Below, one piece after another: positions 39,045 through 47,345 of a stretch of 64,000 nucleotides of DNA. The stretch comes from Sphingomonas gellani (GTDB lineage: Bacteria > Pseudomonadota > Alphaproteobacteria > Sphingomonadales > Sphingomonadaceae). The stretch spans positions 186,001 through 250,000 of the forward strand of contig NZ_FOCF01000003.1 in assembly GCF_900110035.1 (NCBI RefSeq), in the 5' to 3' direction. The translations under genes and the position numbers were made by a program. Each line of letters opens with the position of its first letter. Within the stretch, counting starts at the first letter, position 1. The notes beneath the pieces were generated by a model. That model was given only the letters and a program-made list of their open reading frames with translations. It was not told where the DNA came from and did not search any database.

Positions 39045-39314
39045 TCACTTCACCAGGTCCGGGATGCGGTCGAACATGCCGACCGTGAAATCGCTGAGCA
39101 GGCCCAGGATCAGGCTGCCGAAGATCAGGATGGATATCGCCACCACGATCAGCTTCGGCACGAAGGACAGCGTCTGTTCGTTGATCGACGTCGCCGCCTG
39201 CACCATGCCGATGATGAGACCCGATACCAGCACCGGGATCAGGATCGGTGCGCTGGCGAGGGCGAGCACCCACATGGTCTGATTGGCGAGCGTCAGGAAA
39301 TAGTCGGCGTCCAT
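39045..39314 (-). CDS. fliQ: flagellar export gate protein FliQ
   Basis: 89 residues from ATG 39314 (MDADYFLTLANQTMWVLALA). Two membrane helices with the family segment VLVSGLIIGMVQAATSINEQ, TLSFVPKLIVVAISILIFG. Part of the FliPQR gate. An 81-base gap follows fliP. Confidence 0.95.
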   Translation of the reverse strand: MDADYFLTLANQTMWVLALASAPILIPVLVSGLIIGMVQAATSINEQTLSFVPKLIVVAISILIFGSLILGLLSDFTVGMFDRIPDLVK

Positions 39315-39395
39315 AAGCGTTCCAGATGCCGTCAAAAGGTTTACGGCGCGTAAACCATGATCGTCGCGCCCGCCGGACCATCGATCCGGTGCAGG

Positions 39396-40262
39396 TCAGG
39401 TGGCGAAACTGTTGGCCAAGCTGCCCATGGTCAGCGCCCAGCCGTCGACCAGTACGAACAACAGCAGCTTGAAGGGCAGGGAGATGATCTGCGGGCTCAG
39501 CATCATCATGCCCAGCGCCATCAGCACGGTGGCGACCACCAGATCGATGACGATGAAGGGCAGAAAGATAAGGAACCCGATCTGGAACGCGGTCTTCAGC
39601 TCCGACGTGATGAACGCGGGCAGCAGCACCGCATAAGGGATGTCGCGCGGGGACGCATAGGGACCGGATTTCGCCAGGTCGGCGAACATGGTCACGTCCT
39701 TCACCCGCGTCTGCTTGACCATGAAGGCGTGCAGCGGCGCGCCGGCGGCTTGGATCATCTGCGTGCCCGCCATCTGGCCGGCGGCATAGGGCTGGATCGC
39801 CTGGGTGTTCATCTGGTTGATGGTCGGCGCCATCACGAACAGCGACAGGAACAGCGACAGGCCGATCAGCACCTGGTTTGGCGGCGTCTGTTGCAGGCCC
39901 ATCGCCTGGCGCAGCATGGCCAGCACGATCACGATCCGGGTGAAGCTGGTCATCATCAACAGGATGCCCGGCAGGATCGTGAGCAGGCCCATGATGATGA
40001 GGACCTGGAGCGACAGGGAAAGCGAGCCCGATTGTCCGGCCTGTCCGCCGAGCTGGCCGAGCGCGCGGTCCACCGCGTCGCCCACGCCCGGTCCGGGTGC
40101 GGCGGCCGGCGCCGACTGGGCAAGGGCCGGCATGGCCAGGAAGATGGCGAGCAACAGCGCGAGCGCGACCCAGATCACGCGCGGTCCGGTGCGACGGGCG
40201 GATGCGGCCTTGGCGCGGAACAGCGCCGGGCCGCTGCCGTGACGGGTGACGGACACGCTCAC
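39396..40262 (-). CDS. fliP: flagellar export gate protein FliP
   Basis: 288 residues from GTG 40262, overlapping the fliO stop (GTGA). A cleavable signal-like N-terminus (VALALLLAIFLAMPALAQSA) precedes the core: LTILPGILLMMTSFTRIVIV, LAMLRQAMGLQQTPPNQVLI, and the C-terminal FLPFIVIDLVVATVLMALGM, MMLSPQIISLPFKLLLFVLV. Main channel subunit of the export gate. Confidence 0.96.
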   Translation of the reverse strand: MSVSVTRHGSGPALFRAKAASARRTGPRVIWVALALLLAIFLAMPALAQSAPAAAPGPGVGDAVDRALGQLGGQAGQSGSLSLSLQVLIIMGLLTILPGILLMMTSFTRIVIVLAMLRQAMGLQQTPPNQVLIGLSLFLSLFVMAPTINQMNTQAIQPYAAGQMAGTQMIQAAGAPLHAFMVKQTRVKDVTMFADLAKSGPYASPRDIPYAVLLPAFITSELKTAFQIGFLIFLPFIVIDLVVATVLMALGMMMLSPQIISLPFKLLLFVLVDGWALTMGSLANSFAT

Positions 40263-40618
40263 TGGTCGAACTTCCGACCGAGCGAGGAGCGGAAGCGGGC
40301 GGCGAAATCCTGCGCCGGTGTGGGCGAGAAGCCGTCGGTCGGCACCGGACGCTCCGGCGTCGCGCCTGCATCGGCCTTGTCGACCAGCACCACGCCGCCG
40401 CGTCCGACCGACACCAGCAGGCGCTTGCCCTCGAAATCCAGCACCGCGAGGCGCAGGCCGGGGGAGATCATCATGGTTTCCTTGACCTGGATCAGCCGGG
40501 TCTGCGGCTTGCCGGGCATGCGGATTTCCAGCCGGCGCCACAGGTACAGACAGCCGATCATCAGCCCGCACACCAGCGGCAACAGGATCACGAGCTTCAG
40601 GATATAGGGCCAGAGCAT
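40259..40618 (-). CDS. fliO: flagellar biosynthesis protein FliO
   Basis: 119 residues: one membrane helix (ILKLVILLPLVCGLMIGCLY) followed by a short cytosolic domain (TRLIQVKETMMISPGLRLAV, GKRLLVSVGRGGVVLVD). FliO helps assemble the FliP ring. The family is poorly conserved; position between fliN and fliP with these features supports it. Confidence 0.85.
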   Translation of the reverse strand: MLWPYILKLVILLPLVCGLMIGCLYLWRRLEIRMPGKPQTRLIQVKETMMISPGLRLAVLDFEGKRLLVSVGRGGVVLVDKADAGATPERPVPTDGFSPTPAQDFAARFRSSLGRKFDQ

Positions 40619-40627
40619 GGCTGTGCC

Positions 40628-40939
40628 TCAGTTCCGGACGGGCGACTTGTCGGGATTGACTAGCTCGGTCATGCGGACGCCGAACCGGTCGCCCACCGTG
40701 ACCACCTCGCCACGCCCGATCAGCGTGCCGTTGACGAACACGTCGAGCAGCTCGTTGGCATGGCGGTCCAGTTCGATCACGCTCGATTCGCCCAGCGCGA
40801 GCAGTTCGCGCAGCGTCAGGCTGGTGGAGCCGATCTCAACGGTCAGCTTGACGTCGACATCCTGCAACAGCCGGAAATTGGCCGCCACGGAAGCGTCGCC
40901 GAAGGACGGCGGCGGAAAGCCCCCGGTCATGTCGTTCAT
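40628..40939 (-). CDS. fliN: flagellar motor switch protein FliN
   Basis: 103 residues. SpoA domain covers most of it: LLQDVDVKLTVEIGSTSLTL, RELLALGESSVIELDRHANE, LLDVFVNGTLIGRGEVVTVG. It forms the lower C ring with FliM and binds FliH. Starts inside the fliM stop (ATGA). Confidence 0.95.
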   Translation of the reverse strand: MNDMTGGFPPPSFGDASVAANFRLLQDVDVKLTVEIGSTSLTLRELLALGESSVIELDRHANELLDVFVNGTLIGRGEVVTVGDRFGVRMTELVNPDKSPVRN

Positions 40940-41922
40940 GGGTTGGTTCCACCGTTCTGGAAATTGGCGTTGGTTGGGTTGGCGGCCTGTCCGGGGTCGG
41001 TGTCGGCCAGGCGGGTGAGGCGGATCGCGGCCTGGCCGTTGGCGGTGCCGACGATGCCGAAACCGAGCTGGTCGGTGCCGACCATCACCGGCACCTCCTG
41101 CCCGAAGCTGATCGGGATAACGTCACCGGGTTTCAGGTCGATCAGCGTGCTGAGCGGCACCACCGGTTCGGCCAGGACGGACCGCACCGGAAAGCGCACG
41201 GTCATCGCCGCGCGGGTCAGGCCGTTGCGCCAGCTGGGGTCCGGCTCCACCGGCTTCGACACGACCTTTCCGGTCAGCGCGGTGCCATGCGGCTTCAGCG
41301 CGGACACCGGATAGACGATGTCCAGGAACACGGGGGCCGAGGTGCCGGCGGCCAGCCCCAGGCGGGTCACGATCATGGCGTCGTCGCCATCCACCTGCCC
41401 GAGCAGGGCGGGGTTCGATTCGACCTTCCCCGGCGTGAAGCCGATCGGGGACAGCGGCTCCCACGCGGCCGCCAGCGGCCGGCTCAGTTGCACGCCCAGC
41501 CGACCCATCATCGCCTCCGCCGCGGGGGAGAATTCGGTCGGCAAGGGATCGGGCGCGGTGCCGGTGCCGCCGAAGAACAGGTCGAGCAGTTCCATGACGA
41601 AGCCGCCCTCCAGCGTGCAGAAGGCGGTGCCGCCGGTCGGATGCAACGCCAGCGGCAGCCAGGCGATCAGGCCCTCGCCACGTTCCGTCCGGTAATCGGC
41701 GAAGCGCTGCACGCTGAGCGGTTCGGCCCAGGTGCGGCACTCACGGCGCAGCAACGGTTCGAACACGCCCCGCAGCGATCGGGCGAGCCGCGCCGACAGG
41801 TGTTGCAGCGTGTGCAGGTCGCCGAAGGGATTGAGCTTGGTCTGGCCGAGCACGCCATGATCGGCCGCATCCGCGCGGGTGCGCGTGCGGCGATCGGCAG
41901 ACAGTGTCTCGGCGTTAACCAT
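40936..41922 (-). CDS. fliM: flagellar motor switch protein FliM
   Basis: 328 residues from ATG 41922, four bases past the fliL stop. FliM middle domain (LQHLSARLARSLRGVFEPLL, RFADYRTERGEGLIAWLPLA, FFGGTG) and C-terminal SpoA domain (VVPLSTLIDLKPGDVIPISF). The N-terminal CheY-binding segment of the LSQxEIDxLL type is not visible; the protein begins MVNAETLSADRRTRTRADAA. An upstream in-frame extension does not supply it either. Confidence 0.9.
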   Translation of the reverse strand: MVNAETLSADRRTRTRADAADHGVLGQTKLNPFGDLHTLQHLSARLARSLRGVFEPLLRRECRTWAEPLSVQRFADYRTERGEGLIAWLPLALHPTGGTAFCTLEGGFVMELLDLFFGGTGTAPDPLPTEFSPAAEAMMGRLGVQLSRPLAAAWEPLSPIGFTPGKVESNPALLGQVDGDDAMIVTRLGLAAGTSAPVFLDIVYPVSALKPHGTALTGKVVSKPVEPDPSWRNGLTRAAMTVRFPVRSVLAEPVVPLSTLIDLKPGDVIPISFGQEVPVMVGTDQLGFGIVGTANGQAAIRLTRLADTDPGQAANPTNANFQNGGTNP

Positions 41923-41926
41923 GCCG

Positions 41927-42532
41927 TCACTGAACAACGAAACTGGTAAAGTAAACGTTACTGATGCCGCCAAACCCTTCCTTTTGCTGAAGGGTATCGT
42001 TGATCGCCTTCACCAATCGGCGTTGCAGCTGCTTCTTGCCGTCGGCGGTGAACACCTCGTCCTCCGTGGTGTCGCCCAGCGCCATCAGGATGGCGGAGCG
42101 CACGGCGATGTCGTTGGTTTTCAGGTTGCCGATGACGCTGTCGTCATAGGGCGTGGACACGGCGACGCCGATCTGCAGGAAATGCACCGAATTCTGGAGG
42201 TTGGCGGTGAAATCCTTGTCCATGGCGTAGTAGTTGGACGCGTATTTGTCGCCGCCCGAGCCGCTGGGCGGTTCGTGGCCGCCGCCGCTGCCGGCCGATT
42301 CGCCGCCGCCGCCATGGCCGCCGCCCTCCGCGCCCGCGGCCGCGCTGGCACGCTTCTGCTCGTCCTTGGGGACCAGCTTGGGGCCGTGTTCGGCGGGGCC
42401 GCCCGTCGACTTGGCCGCATACAGGCCCGCGCCGACGCCGCCGCCGGCCAGCACCAGCGCGCCGACGGCGATCATGATGATCTTGCCCATCTTGCCCTTT
42501 TTCTTGGGCGCGTCTTCCTTCTTGTCGCTCAT
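41927..42532 (-). CDS. fliL: flagellar basal body-associated protein FliL
   Basis: 201 residues. Basic N-terminus (KKEDAPKKKGKMGKI), one membrane helix (IIMIAVGALVLAGGGVGAGL), a Gly/Ser/His-rich linker of about 50 residues, and the periplasmic FliL domain (YYAMDKDFTANLQNSVHFLQ, VRSAILMALGDTTEDEVFTA). It surrounds the stator and affects torque. The Gly-rich linker is longer than in most relatives. Confidence 0.92.
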   Translation of the reverse strand: MSDKKEDAPKKKGKMGKIIMIAVGALVLAGGGVGAGLYAAKSTGGPAEHGPKLVPKDEQKRASAAAGAEGGGHGGGGESAGSGGGHEPPSGSGGDKYASNYYAMDKDFTANLQNSVHFLQIGVAVSTPYDDSVIGNLKTNDIAVRSAILMALGDTTEDEVFTADGKKQLQRRLVKAINDTLQQKEGFGGISNVYFTSFVVQ

Positions 42533-42550
42533 CTGTCAGTCCTTCGAATC

Positions 42551-43741
42551 TCAGCCGACTCGGGCGTCGATGGTGTCCGGCGCCGGCGCCGCGGCCGACG
42601 GGGGCCGGGCAGAAACCGGGGCGGGGCGGGGCGGCGTGCGATCGTCGCCGCCGAATCCCGTTCCGCCACCGGTGGAGCCGCCACCCACCATGGACTGACC
42701 AAGCTTAAGACCGCGTTCCTCTGCGATGCGGACGAGCTGAGGCTGGGCGTCGGTCAGCATGCCCCGCGTCGCCGCCTCGTCCGCGTGGAAGCGGACGTGC
42801 AGCGTGTCGCCCTCCCGGCGGACGTTGATGTCCACCGCGCCGAGCGCGTCGGGCACCAGCCGGATGCGCGTGTCGGCGGCGTTCGCCTCGTCACGCAGCC
42901 GCTCGATTCGGTCCATCATCGCATGGGGCCAGCGGTCCTGGCCCATGTCGAGGCTCGACCCGCCGGACTGGCCGGCTGCGCCCGCACCCGTGACGGCGTG
43001 GGCGCTTGGGGCGCCGAGCCCTGCCGGAGACAGGATGGCGCCTGCGTCGGCATCGCTGGAGCCGGCCGCGACGGGGCGACCATCGCGGTCGTCGCGCGCG
43101 GCATGGATGGCGGCGGCGAACAGTTCTGCGGCCGGCATCGCCTTTCCGGTAGGGAGCGCGGGCGTGGGCCCGCTCGAAGCGGGCGTGAGGGCTGGATCCG
43201 GCGCGGGTACCGCATCCGGTGCCATGTCCTTGCCGGGCGTTGCCGACGACTGGGCGAGGGCAGGGGCGATTTCGATGACGATCGGGCCGGTGGCGTTGGC
43301 CAAGGCCGGATCGTTGGCGAAGGCGGCGGTCTGGATCAGGCCGCTGGTGTCGATGGCACCGGCCGGATTCATGCCCGCCGGTGTCGCGCCAAGCGCCGCG
43401 CCACTTCCGCCCTGCGCGGCAGTGACCACCGCACCCGCAGTGTCCGCCGCCACTGTCGGGGCCGCGACCGGCGGTGGAGCGGGAACGGTGGCCGGCTGTG
43501 CCGCGATCAGCGTCGCGATCCAGTCGAGCGAGGGGCCGGCATCCGGCAGCATCTTGCCGGGCGTGGCGGGTTCGTGCCGCGTGTCGGCGCTGTCTTTCGC
43601 TTCTTCCGTGTCGGCATGGTCGCTCGACCGGTCGCGGAGTGCGCGATCGAACGGATTGGCGTTGCCGGCACCCGGCCTGGCGCGCTGTGGCGCCGGGCTG
43701 GCGATGCTACGCGATGGTGCTGGCGAAACGGACGGGGTCAT
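42551..43741 (-). CDS. fliK: flagellar hook-length control protein FliK
   Basis: 396 residues from ATG 43741. A long, Ala/Pro-rich, disordered N-terminal region acts as the molecular ruler in the family. The C-terminal FliK domain is around 290-360 (TRIRLVPDALGAVDINVRRE, GDTLHVRFHADEAATRGMLT). It signals hook completion to FlhB. A sigma-54 match lies just upstream, overlapping the end of fliJ. Confidence 0.88.
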   Translation of the reverse strand: MTPSVSPAPSRSIASPAPQRARPGAGNANPFDRALRDRSSDHADTEEAKDSADTRHEPATPGKMLPDAGPSLDWIATLIAAQPATVPAPPPVAAPTVAADTAGAVVTAAQGGSGAALGATPAGMNPAGAIDTSGLIQTAAFANDPALANATGPIVIEIAPALAQSSATPGKDMAPDAVPAPDPALTPASSGPTPALPTGKAMPAAELFAAAIHAARDDRDGRPVAAGSSDADAGAILSPAGLGAPSAHAVTGAGAAGQSGGSSLDMGQDRWPHAMMDRIERLRDEANAADTRIRLVPDALGAVDINVRREGDTLHVRFHADEAATRGMLTDAQPQLVRIAEERGLKLGQSMVGGGSTGGGTGFGGDDRTPPRPAPVSARPPSAAAPAPDTIDARVG

Positions 43742-43780
43742 CGGCGCGAACGGTTCCTTTGGACACACTCGCGCCGATCA

Positions 43781-44200
43781 TCAGCAAGGATCGTGCCGTT
43801 TGCGGGGAAAGGCGGGAACATCCTCCAGCGCGCGGCGCTCGCGCGCGTCCTGCCGGTGGCGGGCGCGCTCCATCAGCTTTTCCACCGCGCTCTGGTCGCG
43901 CTTGGCCGCGCGGGTCGCCTCCGCTGATCGTTCGAGCAGCAGGCGGGCATTCTGTTCGCGCTGAGCCGCGGCGAGCGCCGACTGGTGCAGCCGCTCGCGG
44001 TAATGGGCGGATGCGCCCAGTGAAAAGGCGCTGGCGGATTGCGCCACCGGCGACACGGCGTCGACCAGCCCGGCGATCCGCGCGGACAGGGCGGCCTCGC
44101 TGTCCAGCTTTTCCCCGGCGCGCATCTCCTCCGCGCGGGTCAGGCCGAGTTGCAGCGTGCGGACGCGGTGGATGCGCGCCAGCTTCTTGGGGTTATTCAT
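43781..44200 (-). CDS. fliJ: flagellar export chaperone FliJ
   Basis: 139 residues, almost entirely coiled-coil helix: LARIHRVRTLQLGLTRAEEM at the start and EQNARLLLERSAEATRAAKR, QSAVEKLMERARHRQDARER later. FliJ works as the central stalk of the FliI ATPase and an export escort. It overlaps the fliI stop by eight bases. Confidence 0.85.
   Translation of the reverse strand: MNNPKKLARIHRVRTLQLGLTRAEEMRAGEKLDSEAALSARIAGLVDAVSPVAQSASAFSLGASAHYRERLHQSALAAAQREQNARLLLERSAEATRAAKRDQSAVEKLMERARHRQDARERRALEDVPAFPRKRHDPC
43783..43798 (-). promoter_or_regulatory. sigma-54 promoter before fliK
   Basis: Minus strand CGGCACGATCCTTGCT: GG and GC at the correct 10-base interval, differing from the TGGCACG-N4-TTGCT consensus only at the first base. 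It lies inside the last codons of fliJ, about 42 bases before the fliK ATG, so fliK-flhB could be boosted separately. Confidence 0.6.
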
Positions 44201-45524
44201 CGAAGAACACGCCGGTCAGCTCGGTCACCGCATCGTCCAGCGACACCGGCACATCGGCATCCTGGCGGATATAGTCGAGCACTGCCGGGTGATAGGCCAT
44301 CGCCTTGTCGATCGCGGGATCGGCGCCGGGGCGATACGCGCCCATCAGGATCAGGTCGCGATTCTCCTCATAGGTCGCCAGATGACGGCGCAGCACGCGG
44401 GCGGCGCGGATATGCGCCGGCTGCGCGATGTCGGTCATCACGCGGCTGACCGAGGGGCCCAGATCGATGGCGGGGTACACGCCGCGCTCCGCCAGCTGGC
44501 GCGACAGGACGATGTGCCCGTCGAGAATGGAGCGAGCCGAATCGACCACCGGGTCGTTGCCGTCGTCGCCGTCCGCCAGCACGGTGTAGATCGCGGTGAT
44601 GGAGCCGGTGCCGTGCGCATCGGCTCCCGCGCGTTCGATCAGGTTGGGCAGCATGGCGATGGCGGACGGCGGGTAGCCGCGCGCGGACGCGGGCTCGCCC
44701 AGTGCCAGGCCGATCTCGCGACCGGCATGCGCGACGCGGGTCAGCGAGTCCATGATGAGCAGCACCTTCTTGCCCTCGGCACGGAATGACTCGGCGATGG
44801 CGGTCGCGCGCAGCGCGCCACGGATGCGCAGAACCGGCGAGTGGTTGGCCGGGACGGCGACGACCACCGACCGCTTGCGCGCTTCGCCGGCGACCTTTGT
44901 CTCCAGGAAGTCCGCGACCTCGCGGCTGCGTTCGCCGATCAGGCCGATCACCACCACGTCCGCCTCCGCCGCGCGGACCATCATGCCCAGCAGCACCGAC
45001 TTTCCGACGCCCGACCCGGCCATGATGCCGACGCGCTGTCCCTGACCGATGGTGAGCAACCCGTTGATCGCGCGCACGCCCACGTCCAGCGGCTGGCGCA
45101 CGCGGCCGCGGTCCAGCGGCGACTGCATGGTCCCGGCCAGCGGCCAGCGGCCGGCGCCGCGGATCGGACCCAAGCCGTCGATCGGACGCCCGGCGCCGTC
45201 GACCACCCGGCCGAGCAGCGCGGCGCCCACCTCCGCCTCTCCCGGCGTGCCGGTCGGACGCACCAGAGCGCGGGGCAGCAGGGGGGCGGGGCCGCCCAGG
45301 TTCATCAGGATCGTGCGGCCGTTGCGGAACCCGATCGCCTCCGCCTCCACTTGGCCCGCGCCGGGTTCGCCCACCGTGCAGACGGTGCCGACCGGCACGT
45401 TCAGGCCGACCGCCTCCATCAACAGGCCGTCGCACGCGGCCAGCCTGCCCGCCACGCGCGGGGACGCGCCAATCGCCGCGCCGGCGATGCCGTCGAGATA
45501 GTCGCTCGCAAAACGGTTCAGCAT
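44193..45524 (-). CDS. fliI: flagellum-specific ATPase FliI
   Basis: 443 residues from ATG 45524 (overlapping the fliH end by seven bases). Walker A AGSGVGKS (169-176), GERSREVADFLE and the F1-like LLIMDSLTRVAHAGREIGLA, followed by EPASARGYPPSAIAMLPNLI, are all present. A hexameric ATPase that energises type III export. Longer upstream readings lie within fliH and are not credible. Confidence 0.96.
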   Translation of the reverse strand: MLNRFASDYLDGIAGAAIGASPRVAGRLAACDGLLMEAVGLNVPVGTVCTVGEPGAGQVEAEAIGFRNGRTILMNLGGPAPLLPRALVRPTGTPGEAEVGAALLGRVVDGAGRPIDGLGPIRGAGRWPLAGTMQSPLDRGRVRQPLDVGVRAINGLLTIGQGQRVGIMAGSGVGKSVLLGMMVRAAEADVVVIGLIGERSREVADFLETKVAGEARKRSVVVAVPANHSPVLRIRGALRATAIAESFRAEGKKVLLIMDSLTRVAHAGREIGLALGEPASARGYPPSAIAMLPNLIERAGADAHGTGSITAIYTVLADGDDGNDPVVDSARSILDGHIVLSRQLAERGVYPAIDLGPSVSRVMTDIAQPAHIRAARVLRRHLATYEENRDLILMGAYRPGADPAIDKAMAYHPAVLDYIRQDADVPVSLDDAVTELTGVFFDE

Positions 45525-46339
45525 GTGGCGACGATGTCTTTCGGTACGGGTACGATCTCGATCGCGGCGGCAAGCTGTTCCAGCCACAGGTCCGGGCCGT
45601 CCTCGACCAGGCTGGACGCGGATTCGAGCACGAAGCTGCCGCGCGCCAGCGCCGGGTCGCCGGCCGCGAAGATGGTGGCGGGCAGACGACCCGCCAACAG
45701 CGGAACATCGTCGGGGTGGACGCGCAACAGGGCGGATTCGCTGCTGTCGGCGAGCAACTTCGTCGCGCCCTCGATCCGGCTGGCGAGCACGTCGGGCGCG
45801 ATGCCGACCTCTCCGACCAGTTTCGTGACCAACGCCAGCACCGTCTGGCGCAGGTGGCGCGCGATGCGCGTCCGGTCCAAGGTGGAGCCGGCACCGATCC
45901 GGTCGGCCAGCCCGTCCATCAACGCGCGGTCGCGCTCCTCCGCCTCGCGGCACGCGGCGGCCGCTGCGGCCATCCCCTCGGCATAGCCGGCGGCGTGGGC
46001 GGCGGCGAGCGGGTCGATATAGTCGCTGGGCCTGGCATCGGGATTGAGCAGGTCCCAGCCCTCGGTCGGCTTCGCGTCCGGATCGGCGGGGCTGAAGTGA
46101 CGCGGTCCTGCCGCCGCCTCGGCCGCGGGCGGGCAGGAGGCATCAGGCTGCGGGCAGACCGGCTGCGGTGCAAAGGATCGCGGTTGTGCGCCCACGCCGG
46201 CACACAGCGCGCGCAGATCGACGGCGGCGAAGCCCGGCGTCGGAAAGGCCTGCGCCAGTGCGGCGGCGGCGGCGTCGTGGCGACCGACAAAGCCCGGCAT
46301 GAACCCGCCTGCCTGCTGAAACGCGGCGGCGTCAGACAT
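45518..46339 (-). CDS. fliH: flagellar assembly protein FliH
   Basis: 273 residues. A Pro/Ala-rich N-terminus, a helical region with spaced Gly/Ala (AAAHAAGYAEGMAAAAAACR, GxxxG-like), and a C-terminal domain (RHLRQTVLALVTKLVGEVGI, ALLRVHPDDVPLLAG). FliH inhibits and docks FliI to the C ring. The Cys-containing N-terminal part is longer than usual. Confidence 0.86.
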   Translation of the reverse strand: MSDAAAFQQAGGFMPGFVGRHDAAAAALAQAFPTPGFAAVDLRALCAGVGAQPRSFAPQPVCPQPDASCPPAAEAAAGPRHFSPADPDAKPTEGWDLLNPDARPSDYIDPLAAAHAAGYAEGMAAAAAACREAEERDRALMDGLADRIGAGSTLDRTRIARHLRQTVLALVTKLVGEVGIAPDVLASRIEGATKLLADSSESALLRVHPDDVPLLAGRLPATIFAAGDPALARGSFVLESASSLVEDGPDLWLEQLAAAIEIVPVPKDIVATC

Positions 46340-47345
46340 AATCGTCGTCGCCCGCGCCCATCTGGATGGTGCCGTCCTTGGCCAGGTTGCGGGCGATCGC
46401 GATGATTGCCTTCTGCGCTTCCAGCACCTCGGCCAGCTTCATCGGACCGCGTGCCTCCATCTCGTCGCGGATGCCGTCGGCGGCGCGCGCCGACATGCAA
46501 CCCAGGAAGCGGTTGCGCGCGCCCTCGTCCACACCCTTCAGCGCGCGGGTCAGGATGTCGCCGTCGATGTTGCGGATCAGCGTGCCCAGGTTCTTGTCGT
46601 CCAGTTCCAGCAGGTTGTCGAAGACGAACATCGCCTCCTCGATCTGCTTGGCGGTTTCGCGGTCCATCTTGAACAGCTTGGGCATCAGCCGCTGTTCGGT
46701 CGCCTTGCGCGCGCCCTGAAGGATCTTCGCCGCCTCGCGCGTGCCGCCCAGCGTCACGCCGGCGGCATGCTTGGCCCCGCCGCTGCGGTTGGCGAGCATG
46801 GTCTTCAGCGTTTCCACAGCCTCGGGCGTGATCGGGCCGAGCCGCGCGACGCGGTGCAGGATCTCCGGCTGCGCCGCCTCGGGCAGCAACTCCAGCACCT
46901 GTCCAGCGACCGCCGGGTCCAGATTGGCGATCAGCACGGCGGAAATCTGCGGATGCTCCTTTTCCAGCATGGCCGCGATCTCGGGCGCGTCCAGCCATTG
47001 CAGCATCTCGATCTCGCACGCGGCCTCGGGCGGGATGATGCGCGCCAGCACGCTGCCCGCCTTGTCGGGGCCCAGCGCGCGGGTCATCACCGCCTCCACC
47101 TTGGGACGCGGGTCGAAGGTGATGCCGCTGCGCTCGCGGGCGCGGTCGGCGAAATCGTCGAGTACGTTCTCGACCTCTTCCTCCGACACGTCGGCGACGT
47201 TGAACATCGCCTTGCCCAATTCGCGCACCTCGTCCGGGTCCAGCTTCTGGAGGATGCCGGCGGCCTCCTCCTCGCCGACCAGCATCATCAGCACGGCGGC
47301 ACGCTCCACACCGGTGAAGGCACGGCTGGTGGTCAGCGCGTTCAC
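46332..47345 (-). CDS. fliG: flagellar motor switch protein FliG
   Basis: 337 residues from GTG 47345 (overlapping the fliF stop). The three FliG domains follow in order: N (RAAVLMMLVGEEEAAGILQK), middle with EHPQISAVLIANLDPAVAGQ, and C (DNLLELDDKNLGTLIRNIDG, the torque helix with charged residues). It links FliF to the stator. Confidence 0.96.
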   Translation of the reverse strand: MNALTTSRAFTGVERAAVLMMLVGEEEAAGILQKLDPDEVRELGKAMFNVADVSEEEVENVLDDFADRARERSGITFDPRPKVEAVMTRALGPDKAGSVLARIIPPEAACEIEMLQWLDAPEIAAMLEKEHPQISAVLIANLDPAVAGQVLELLPEAAQPEILHRVARLGPITPEAVETLKTMLANRSGGAKHAAGVTLGGTREAAKILQGARKATEQRLMPKLFKMDRETAKQIEEAMFVFDNLLELDDKNLGTLIRNIDGDILTRALKGVDEGARNRFLGCMSARAADGIRDEMEARGPMKLAEVLEAQKAIIAIARNLAKDGTIQMGAGDDDYV

